Assembly: GCF_963576545.1 (NCBI RefSeq)
Contig: NC_083642.1
Coordinates: 1,606,005 to 1,670,004 of the forward strand
Origin: Limanda limanda
Lineage: Eukaryota > Chordata > Actinopteri > Pleuronectiformes > Pleuronectidae
Reading direction: 5' to 3'
DNA: 64,000 bases
Positions 55,738 to 64,000 of this stretch are shown one piece after another (position 1 is the stretch's first letter; every line of letters begins with the position of its first letter). The notes below the pieces were generated by a model that was not told where the DNA came from, ran no database searches, and saw nothing but the letters and a program-made list of their open reading frames with translations. The position numbers and the translations under genes are program-made.

Positions 55738-56682
55738 TCACTCGCTCCTCTGCACTCGTCCACACAGCCATGTCTTCTTCAAGCGCCTCCATTTGCAGTG
55801 GCTGGTGGTGACATAGTACAGCACGGGGTCCAGGCACGTGTTGAGGGTGACGAGGGCCGTGGTGACCAGCCTGGCGTCGTGGATGCGGTTGGCGGTGGAG
55901 CAGGATGTCTTGATGACACCCATGCTGCGCAGGAGGTGCAGCAGATTGGCCACGTGGTTGGGCAGGAAGCAGAGCAGCGTGATGGCCAGGATGGTGTGAA
56001 TGACCCTCAAGGCTCTTTGGGCTGTTTTAGTCCTGATCATGGAGATGCGCCTCACAACCAGCGGATAACACACCAGGATGATCACAGTTTGCAGCAGGGA
56101 GCAGAAGATCAGGCCCAGCAGGTTGTACACCCCCACACGCGTGTTCCACTCATGCTTGGATAAGTTCTCGAAACAAGTGTGGTTTCCAGATTTGTTGACG
56201 TTGGTTTCCAGAGGCCCCAAGAGGAAGAAGACCAGCATCATCACTCCAGCTACACACCAGAGCGCCACGCACACGGCAATAGAGCGCCAGGGCCTCTGCT
56301 GCCTCTGGTAGGTGTGAGGATGCACCGTGGCCATGTAGCGGTCCACACAGATACAAGTCATGAGACAGATGCTCATGTAGATGTTGCAGACGAACAGGAC
56401 CCCAGTGATGCGGCAGGCGACGTCCCCAAACACCCAGTGGTTCCTGTTAAGGTGGTAGTGGATCCTGAAGGGCAGAGTGCAGAGGATGAGGATGTCCGCC
56501 AGGGCCAGGTTGCTGATGAACACGCTGAAGGCTGTGCGAGGGGTGATCTTGAAGGTGAAGACGAAGAGAGCAGCCAGGTTTCCAGGTAGACCCACGACTA
56601 ACGCCAGGATGTAGATCACTGGGAAGGAGGAGTAGTGATACTCTGCTGAGGTGATGCTGCAGCTGGCGTTCGTCCCGTTCAT
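55738..56682 (-). CDS. Copy 11: P2Y/LPA-receptor-like GPCR, short tail (314 aa)
   Basis: Differs from copy 9 by two residues that I can see: Ser for Phe just before TM1 (YHYSSFPV) and Phe for Val in TM4 (LVFFLLG). Everything else, including loop 1 NRNHW and the QRSE tail after the AGA to TGA change, is shared. Confidence 0.92.
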   Translation of the reverse strand: MNGTNASCSITSAEYHYSSFPVIYILALVVGLPGNLAALFVFTFKITPRTAFSVFISNLALADILILCTLPFRIHYHLNRNHWVFGDVACRITGVLFVCNIYMSICLMTCICVDRYMATVHPHTYQRQQRPWRSIAVCVALWCVAGVMMLVFFLLGPLETNVNKSGNHTCFENLSKHEWNTRVGVYNLLGLIFCSLLQTVIILVCYPLVVRRISMIRTKTAQRALRVIHTILAITLLCFLPNHVANLLHLLRSMGVIKTSCSTANRIHDARLVTTALVTLNTCLDPVLYYVTTSHCKWRRLKKTWLCGRVQRSE

Positions 56683-56720
56683 GATGAACGATTGATTGGA
56701 GGGTTGTTTTGTTTGTGTGT

Positions 56721-57190
56721 CTGTGAAAGAAGTAAAATGAACGTGTGGGTTTTTTTTCATTCACACTGCTGCATCGCACACCGTCCTCTGTACCTGTAGC
56801 AACACAAACATGTTTCCATTCAGAGTTTTTCCAATTTTAGTTTCACACCACATTGGAGAACTACTCTTTACCTCATCGGATCAGTCACATGTCGACATTA
56901 CTTAATGTCTAGTCCTTTTGTTCAGGTTTAAACTATGATGGATATTTGTTACACTGCATACAACACATTGTCCAGATTTGTTACAGAGATTATCCCAAAA
57001 TACTGAACACAAATAAAGGCAACACTTCCTCTAACGGCGTTTGTGGGACAAAAGATGTTTATCTTACTGCTTTTATATTAGATGTTAAACCTCTGTGACT
57101 CTCCACTACATTGCAGGAGCTGTTTCTAAGAAGGTAAACGTGTTATGGAGCAATAAACAAAGAATTTTGACAATAAACAAAGTCACTTAC
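56721..57190 (-). other. Intron 1 of copy 11 (compact, 470 bp)
   Basis: Same sites and length as copy 9. Confidence 0.65.
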
Positions 57191-57293
57191 CTAGTTGTTG
57201 ACAGTCTGATCTCCAAATGTAGAAAGCAACACCTGAGATTGTTGTGCTGCTGTGTTATCACCGTGCTGCTGTTCTCTGCGTTGTGTAGACCAT
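57191..57293 (-). other. Non-coding exon 1 of copy 11 with uORF
   Basis: The uORF carries an Ala to Thr-type change region (CTGCTGTTCTC on the plus strand), resembling exon 1 of copy 1 locally; still 11 codons. Confidence 0.5.
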
Positions 57294-57640
57294 GCAGCTC
57301 TTTGCTCAGGCTTCTTAATATTCTGTCAGCGCACCGTGTGACGTGTGGAGGTTGGACTTGACCCTGGTGGCTTCGAGGTTCACCTCATGTCATGCTATGG
57401 CAGTGTTACAATAATAGACTGAATTATCATGAATTTGTTGCCTTGTTTGGACATGTGTTTAGATTTAAATGGGTGTAATTTAAAAAACAAAAACGTCCCC
57501 TCGAAGTTTGACAGCACCACAAACTGCAGCCTCCTAAATGATCTTACAGTAGAATCAACACAACATCACAACCTTCATGAGGGGAGGATTTACGACAGGG
57601 CTGTTCATCAGACGGTGTTTGGTAACTTTCATGAACAGTT

Positions 57641-59150
57641 TGTGCACAAAGAGGTCACATATGCTTCACATTTTATTTTTTATACCAGGCCCTTGGTTCC
57701 TTGCGATTTTCCTACTTAAGGAAAAACCAAGTTTTTGTTGTTTTATAACCAGTGTTGGGAAATGGTTTTTGTGGAACCACAGGCCTCCTTTTCGGCCTAC
57801 ATGTACTGAAAACAGCATGTTTCTTTCTTCTTAAGAAAGCCAAGGAACTCACTCTCCCAGAATGCTTCAGGTCCTTTTGTTCCAGCAGTTTCACAGAGAG
57901 GTGTGAAAAAGCCACCAGGGTCAACTCCAATTGGTCACTCTGGCTCCATGACCTGTGAGGTCACCGGGCCTATATACGACCAAGACTCCCTCTCCTCATT
58001 CTCTTTCCATCAACCCACCGAGGAGGCAGGTGCCCAGCTGTTTCTCCTGCATCGCCGAGGAGAGGGCCTGGCTGCTCCAGCACATCTTCTCTTCCAATCT
58101 ACAAGAGGAGCGTAAAGGTCTAGCTTCCAGCTCATCTTCTCAAGGAAACCTCCTCCCAATTCAAGCTTTTCCAAACTCCTAGCTGTGACTCGATGTCCTG
58201 CAGGTAAGAACTTCGAACCAGCGACTGAGCCCACAGCTCAACAGAACCGTGAATGCAGAAACCTTACACAAAGCCAGGAGACGTCACAGAACTGCAAACG
58301 GCACAGCAACTTTCTCCTTTTCTAAGGACTGGTAACACACTGGGCTTAATAATTATACTAAGCTAAGCAAGACTGTTTATTTGATTCTGTGTGACGTTTA
58401 TAAATTTGATATATGTTGTGAGATTGTGGTTATAAGTTAAATGAAAGTTAATGTTAGTTACGCTCTGCACAGACTCTTTCATTCTCTGATTACCATTTAC
58501 ACAGACACACGCATATCTCTACACCTAGTTATCTCCTCCCCCACTTCAGAAGAAGGGGGGCTATTAACTTTAGGGGGATCAACGACCATTTTGAAAGCAT
58601 GCTGATGAAGGTGTGAACTTTGGTCAGCTATTTTGAGAAGCACCCTAATTTACATAGACACACACACACGCTCACATACACATCTTTGTTTAGCTAGTAC
58701 GTTTGTTAGTAATTTGTGTTTTTATACTTTATCATATTCATAATAAATATTTTTCCTTCACAAATGTTCTTTCATTAATGTTGCATAAGTGAAATTTGAC
58801 AACCTCTACACTGTCAAGAATTCTATAACCTTCACTGTTCACTGAGATTTCTTATTGAACAAGATCTAAATGAGACTGATCTTAATCAATAAATTGGCTA
58901 TCTTTTCCCTTCCTTTGAAGGGTGGTGCCCCGAGGTAACTTTAACCAACTAAAGTTATGATTTAATATTAATATTTTAAATATTAATATTTTATATTTTA
59001 TTTTGATAACCACATTTATTGAATGCCTAAAGGCACACCATTCTATGGTATCACTTTTAACGCATTATTGCACAACACCAGGTCAACCTGTTTCAATTTG
59101 GACGGACTCGGAGCGCCCGCTGGCTTCTTACTTGTGTTTATTTCTCTTAT
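57641..59150 (+). repeat. Long promoter-bearing module, B3 copy
   Basis: TATATA at 57,971-57,976. The donor is GCAG|GTAAGA (near 58,202) here, as in the partial modules, not GTAAAA as in B1 and B2. The preceding CTAGCTGTGACTCG also matches the partial modules, suggesting conversion between module types. Confidence 0.5.
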
Positions 59151-59240
59151 GTTATTCTTAACGTCTACTTGCTGTAGACTCATTAGAAGACACAACCGCA
59201 CAAGATAAAGAAAATCAGAAGCCTGTTTTCGTTTCGACCC

Positions 59241-59246
59241 TTTATT
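59241..59246 (-). terminator. Poly(A) signal of copy 12
   Basis: AATAAA on the minus strand. Confidence 0.65.
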
Positions 59247-59334
59247 TTGATGTAAAATGACAATTTTGATAAAAACTTTTTTATAAAATTCATCCAGTTC
59301 TATATAAAGACAAGGAAGCAGAGTTATATTCAAG

Positions 59335-60297
59335 TTATATGTCTACAGGTTCATTTCTCTCGCTCCTCTCCACTCGTCCACACAGCCATGACTTCTTCAA
59401 GCGTCTCCATTTGCAGTGGCTGGTGGTGACATAGTACAGCACGGGGTCCAGGCACGTGTTGAGGGTGACGAGGGCCGTGGTGACCCGCCTGGCTTCAAAG
59501 ATGAGGTTAAGGGAGGAGCAGCTCTTGATAACATCCATTCGTTGCAGGAGGTGCAGCAGATTCGCCACGTGGCTGGGCAGGAAGCAGAGCAGCGTGATGG
59601 CCAGGATGGTGTAAATGACCCTCAAGGCTCTTTGGGCTGTTTTAGTCCTGATCATGGAGATGCGCCTCACAACCAGCGGGTAACACACCAGGATGATCAA
59701 GGTGGGCAGCAGGGAGAATAGGATCAGGCCAAGCAGGTTGTACACCTTCAGACGCGTGTCCCACTCGTGCTTGGATAAGTTCTCGAAACAACTCTGTCTT
59801 CCAGATTGGTTGTCGTTGGTTTCCAGAGGCCCCAAGAGGACGAAGACCAGCATCGCCACTCCAGCGACGCACCAGAGCGCCACGCACACAGCCAGAGAGC
59901 GCCAGGGCCTCTGCTCCCTCTGGTAGGCGTGAGGATGCACCGTGGCCATGTAGCGGTCCACACAGATACAAGTCATGAAACAGATGCTCATGTAGATGTT
60001 GGAGTAGAACAGGACCCCAGTGATGCGGCAGGCGACGTCCCCAAACACCCAGTTGTTCCTGTTGAGGTGGTAGTGGATCCTGAAGGGCAGAGTGCAGAGG
60101 ATGAGGATGTCCGCCAGGGCCAGGTTGCTGATGAACACGCTGAAGGCTGTGCGAGGGGTGATCTTGAAGGTGAAGACGAAGAGAGCAGCCAGATTTCCAG
60201 GTAGACCCACGACTAACGCCAGGATGTAGATCACTGGGAAGAAGGAGTACTGATACTCCGCTGGGCTGATGCTGCAGCTGGCTTCCGTTTCGTTCAT
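59335..60297 (-). CDS. Copy 12: P2Y/LPA-receptor-like GPCR, intact (320 aa)
   Basis: Two residues differ from copies 8 and 10: MNETEAS in the N-tail (Thr for Met, which restores an N-glycosylation sequon) and YQREQRPW (Glu for Gln) in intracellular loop 2, next to the G-protein-contacting region. Loop 1 NRNNW; tail ends NEPVDI. Confidence 0.92.
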   Translation of the reverse strand: MNETEASCSISPAEYQYSFFPVIYILALVVGLPGNLAALFVFTFKITPRTAFSVFISNLALADILILCTLPFRIHYHLNRNNWVFGDVACRITGVLFYSNIYMSICFMTCICVDRYMATVHPHAYQREQRPWRSLAVCVALWCVAGVAMLVFVLLGPLETNDNQSGRQSCFENLSKHEWDTRLKVYNLLGLILFSLLPTLIILVCYPLVVRRISMIRTKTAQRALRVIYTILAITLLCFLPSHVANLLHLLQRMDVIKSCSSLNLIFEARRVTTALVTLNTCLDPVLYYVTTSHCKWRRLKKSWLCGRVERSERNEPVDI

Positions 60298-60506
60298 GAT
60301 GAACAATTGATTGGGGGGTTGTTTTGTTTGTGTGTCTGTGAAAGAAGTCAAATGAACGTGTGGGTTTTTTTTCATTCACACTGCTGCATCGCACACCGTC
60401 CTCTGTACCTGTAGCAACACAAACATGTTTCTATTCAGAGTTTTTCCAATTTTAGTTTCACACAATATTGGAAATCAATATTTTACTCATCGGATCAGTC
60501 ACATGT

Positions 60507-61366
60507 CTGATAAATGCATAAATAAATACAGAAATAAATAAAGAAATGTATAAATAAATAAAGAAATGTATAAATAAATGTCTTAAATATATTTCCACAT
60601 TTATTTATTTCTACATTTATGTGTCCATATGTAAATGAGGTAGGAGGTCCCAAACTCAGTCTCGAGCAGGATTGGTCAACTGAGCTACACACACACACAC
60701 ACACAGGCCCCGGAGCTCCGCCCCCCACACTGCTACACACTCGCTCAGAGACACAAGCAGTGACTGAGACTTGAACTCGTCACCGTGAAGCAGCTGCTCA
60801 GTGACTTTGTAGAACAGTGGAAACAGTGAAAACACCGAGCTTCTCTGGTCACATCTGCTCAGAGATCAGCTGCTTCATGGGCAGAGCAGAAGTTTGTACC
60901 GAGCTGGAGTTTCTGTTTCCTCCTCCTCTCTGCTCGCTCCTTGTGCTCAGGAGAACACGAGACGTGACGCTCACAGTCAGGATTACTGACACCTTAATCA
61001 TCCCAATAAAAAAATAACCTGAACTAACCCTCTGAACTTGAACTAGTTCATTTTAAGTGTGAACTGGCTCAACGCTGCAAACAGCTACTGGACACCAGTC
61101 AGCATTGAAAGGCAGAAGTAGAAGGGCTGGATCATTACACTCCTATGACCAATCCTGTATGAGACTGCGGTTAGGCCCGCCTTTCTCATTAGCATACGGA
61201 CACAGAAATGTGGAAATGAATGAATGTGGAAATAAATAAATGTGGAAATATATTTAAGACATTTATTTATACTTTTCTGTATTTATAGCTGTATTTATTT
61301 CCTTATTTATTTATTTATTTATTTATATTTGTATTTATTTATACATTTATTTATTTATTTATATTT
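60507..61366. mobile_element. Foldback element, B3 copy
   Basis: Left arm has the AAATAAAGAAATGTATAAAT duplication as in B1; core frame 66 codons (60,817-61,017). Confidence 0.65.
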
Positions 61367-61389
61367 AAGTCATGTATGATCCTCTATAC

Positions 61390-62041
61390 CAGTGGTTTTC
61401 AACTGGGGGTCCGTGGCCCCCTGGTGGTCCGCGACGGCATTGCAGGGGGTCCGCGAAATTCGCTTTAATATTTCGACACATTTCCAGATTACTCTTGAAT
61501 ATCGTGAAAAATATATATGATAAGAAAAATATGTCTAAAATAATATAAAGGTGCTGGTGATCATGAGGTTAAACTTAATTAGGCCTCAATTGTTTGTGTG
61601 ATATTGTATGATTATCATTTGTGACATATTCTGCATTACTTTGTCATCTTCCCTCTTCAGTTGTAGCCCCAGTTTATGTTGATTGTTATTGATCATCGTA
61701 ACTTTAACGTTCTCTCAACATGTCAGCTACATGTCTGTACATTTAAGTCATGAACGTTATATATTGATGTTTATATGGTTCTGAGATGCAGTACAACTAC
61801 AAACTGCATTTTAATTTTGTTTCCAATTCTTAAGCACCGAAAATCAACCGTTTTTGTTGTTTTTACACATTTTTTTCTAGATTTGTTTGAGGTTTTTAAA
61901 TAAAACCAACATGGAAAACCAAATGTTAAAACTTCCTTATATCCACATGCACACACGCACACACACGTAGGCACATCAGTGGGCCGCAGATTACTTTCTA
62001 GTCAGAATGGTCCCTGGGACAAAACCAGTTGCAAACCCCTG
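61390..62041. mobile_element. Non-autonomous hAT element, B3 copy
   Basis: Target duplications CTCTATAC at 61,382-61,389 and 62,042-62,049, both intact. Confidence 0.9.
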
Positions 62042-62050
62042 CTCTATACT

Positions 62051-62533
62051 TATCACGTGCTGAGAAAAAGTATTTACCCCCTTCCTGATTTTGTATTTTT
62101 TTGCATTTTTGTCACACTTAAATGATTCAGATCATAAAACAAATTTTAATATTAGACAAAGATGCCCAAAGTAAATACATAATGCGGTTTTTAAATGATG
62201 ATTTCATTTATTAAGGGGAAAAATCTATCCAAACCTACTTGGCCCTCTGTGAAAAAGTAAATGCCCCCTTAACCTAATAACTGGTTGTGCCAACCTAAAA
62301 AAATGTGGTTAATCAGAGTTCATTCATGATTTATCAAGGGGGGCAGTTACTTTTTCACATAGGCCCAGGTAGGTTTGGATAGCTTATTTCCCAAAAACTG
62401 CATTTTGTATTCACCCGGGTTATCTTTGTCTAATACTAGAATTTGTTTGATGATCTGAAACATTTAAGTGTGACATATATGAAAAAAAAATAAGAACCCA
62501 GGAAGGGGTCAAATGTTTTTTCACAGTACTGTA
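62051..62533. mobile_element. Tc1/mariner-like miniature element, B3 copy
   Basis: Uninterrupted; provides the empty site for the insertion at 51,963. Confidence 0.7.
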
Positions 62534-62867
62534 TATCTGTTTTGTTCAGGTATAAACTATGATGGACTTTTTTTTACACTGAACACAACACATTGTCCTG
62601 TATTTGTTACAGAGTTTTTATCCAAAAAGAGTGAAATGAAGTAACCGGAAAAAAATACTGACACAAATAAATGCAACACTTCCTCTATTGGTGTTTGTGA
62701 GACAATAGATGTTTTATCTTACTGCTTTTATATTAGATGTTAAACCTCTGTGACTCTCCCCTACATTGCAGGAGCTGTTTCTAAGAAGGTAAACGTGTTG
62801 TGAAAACTAAACCCAGACTAAATAGAGCAATAAACAAAGTATTTTGACATTAAACAAAGTCACTTAC

Positions 62868-62970
62868 CTAGTTGTTGAGAGTCTGATCTCCAAATGTAGA
62901 AAGCAACACCTGAGATTGTTGTGCTGCTGCGTTATCACCGTGCTGCTGCTCTCTGCGTTGTGTAGACCAT
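62868..62970 (-). other. Non-coding exon 1 of copy 12 with uORF
   Basis: Donor CAACTAG|GTAAGT; MVYTTQRAAAR uORF. Confidence 0.5.
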
Positions 62971-63483
62971 GCAGCTCTTTGCTCAGGCTTTTTAATATTT
63001 TGTCAGTGCATCGTGTGACGAAAGAAGCCGGAATCCATATCATGACATCAGATTCACCGCCCACTGCAGTTTGCCTTGTGTGGACATGTGTTTAGATATA
63101 ATCAGTCTAGTTTAAAGAAGAAAAACTTCCCCTCAAAGTTTGACAGCACCACAAACTGCAGCCACTTAAATTATCTTTAAGTTGAATCAACAAAACATCA
63201 CAACCTTCATGAGGGGAGGATTTACTACAGGGCTGTTCATCAGACAGTGTTTGTTTACTTTCGTAAACAGTTTATTAGAAATAAGGAGAATTTGAGAAAA
63301 GCCGTCCTTATATAAAGTTTGATAGAGAATAAAAGCTGCAGACCGGGACACTTTAGTTTAACTAGGAGGCTTTAACAAGAATCGATGGATTTTTAAGGTC
63401 ATGTTCACAGTGCATATTCAAGCATATACCTTCCTTTCCCAGTATTTCCAACTGGCTACACAATCTGTATGATAATTACACGA
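62971..63483. other. Upstream flank of copy 12
   Basis: As the flank of copy 8 but lacking about 316 bases between two ATCACAACCTTCATGAGGGG repeats. No gene. Confidence 0.5.
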
Positions 63484-64000
63484 TGTGCACAAAGAGGTCA
63501 CACATGCTTCTCATTTTATTTTTTATACCAGGCTCTTGGTTCCTTGCGATTTCCACACATAAGAAAAAACTCTTTTTTTTGTTGTTTTATAACCAGTGTT
63601 GGGAAATGTTTTTTGTTGAACCACAGGCCTCCTTTTCGGCCTACATGTACTGAAGACAGCATGTTTCTTAATTCTTAAGAAAGCCAAGGAACTCACTCTC
63701 CCAGAATGCTTCAGGTCCTTTTGTTCCAGCAGTTACACAGAGAGGTGTGAAAAAGCCACCAGGGTCAACTCCAATTGGTCACTCTGGCTCCATGACCTGT
63801 GAGGTCACCAGGCCTATATACGACCAAGACTCCCTCTCCTCATTCTCTTTCCATCAACCCACCGAGGAGGCAGGTGCCCAGCTGTTTCTCCTGCATTGTC
63901 GAGGAGAGGGCCTGGCTGCTCCAGCACATCTTCTCTTCCAATCTACAAGAGGAGAGCAAAGGTCTAGCTTCCAGCTCATACTCTCAAATCTGGCTTTTCC
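63484..64000 (+). repeat. Promoter-bearing module, cut by the window end
   Basis: TATATA at 63,815-63,820. Carries GCATTGTCGAGGAG and CATACTCTCAAATCTGG, otherwise found only in the module before copy 7. Confidence 0.55.

Larger units (their letters stand above)
60336..62867 (-). other. Intron 1 of copy 12 (2,532 bp)
   Basis: Foldback, hAT and uninterrupted Tc1-like element. Donor GTAAGT at 62,862-62,867. Confidence 0.65.
54472..64000. repeat. Segmental repeat B3 (cut by the window end)
   Basis: Odd-type copy 11 and even-type copy 12, both offset 10,442 bp from B2. Confidence 0.85.

Noticed and set aside
1..64000. Regular spaced repeats as a CRISPR-like array
   Set aside because: The repeats are kilobase-scale segmental duplications in eukaryotic DNA; there are no short direct repeats with unique spacers.
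3..64000. tRNA, rRNA or snRNA genes
   Set aside because: I looked for tRNA-like A/B boxes and conserved rRNA segments and saw none that I could support by eye.

Overview
The window looks like teleost fish nuclear DNA: spliced vertebrate-type genes, long AT-rich non-coding stretches, hAT and Tc1/mariner-like DNA transposons, and fish-type dispersed repeats. Species cannot be told from the sequence.

The content is one tandem array. Twelve copies of a single class A (rhodopsin-like, delta-group, P2Y/LPA-receptor-like) GPCR gene lie on the minus strand, about 2.6-7.9 kb apart. By reading frame nine are intact (copies 1, 2, 6-12). Copies 3 and 5 are 5'-truncated pseudogenes with shared nonsense mutations. 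Copy 4 has a nonsense codon in the N-terminal tail. Each non-truncated copy has the same inferred structure: a non-coding first exon with an AG|GTAAGT donor and a short upstream ORF, one intron, and a second exon holding the whole coding region. The copies alternate strictly between a compact-intron type (odd numbers, intron 0.47-0.53 kb where present) and a transposon-filled-intron type (even numbers, 1.9-3.6 kb), so the unit of amplification is a two-gene pair.

Layout: 1-2.3 kb, copy 1. About 2.34-15.08 and 15.08-27.92 kb, two 12.85-kb repeats (A1, A2), each with an even-type gene, a truncated odd-type pseudogene and about 7 kb of foreign DNA carrying a hAT element and a small four-exon transcription-unit candidate. 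27.92-32.65 kb, a third partial copy (A3). 32.3-33.5 kb, a junction with promoter-bearing modules. About 33.5-64 kb, 10.5-kb repeats B1, B2 and B3, each with one odd-type and one even-type intact receptor. The last 500 bases match the DNA just before copy 7, so the array probably continues to the right.

Receptor differences are concentrated in the N-terminal tail, the three extracellular loops and the C-terminal tail; the transmembrane helices are nearly invariant. The family therefore looks like one scaffold presenting several extracellular faces, reshuffled by unequal crossing-over and gene conversion. Nested transposons with matching empty sites in paralogous copies allow the duplications to be ordered. 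The ligand is unknown.
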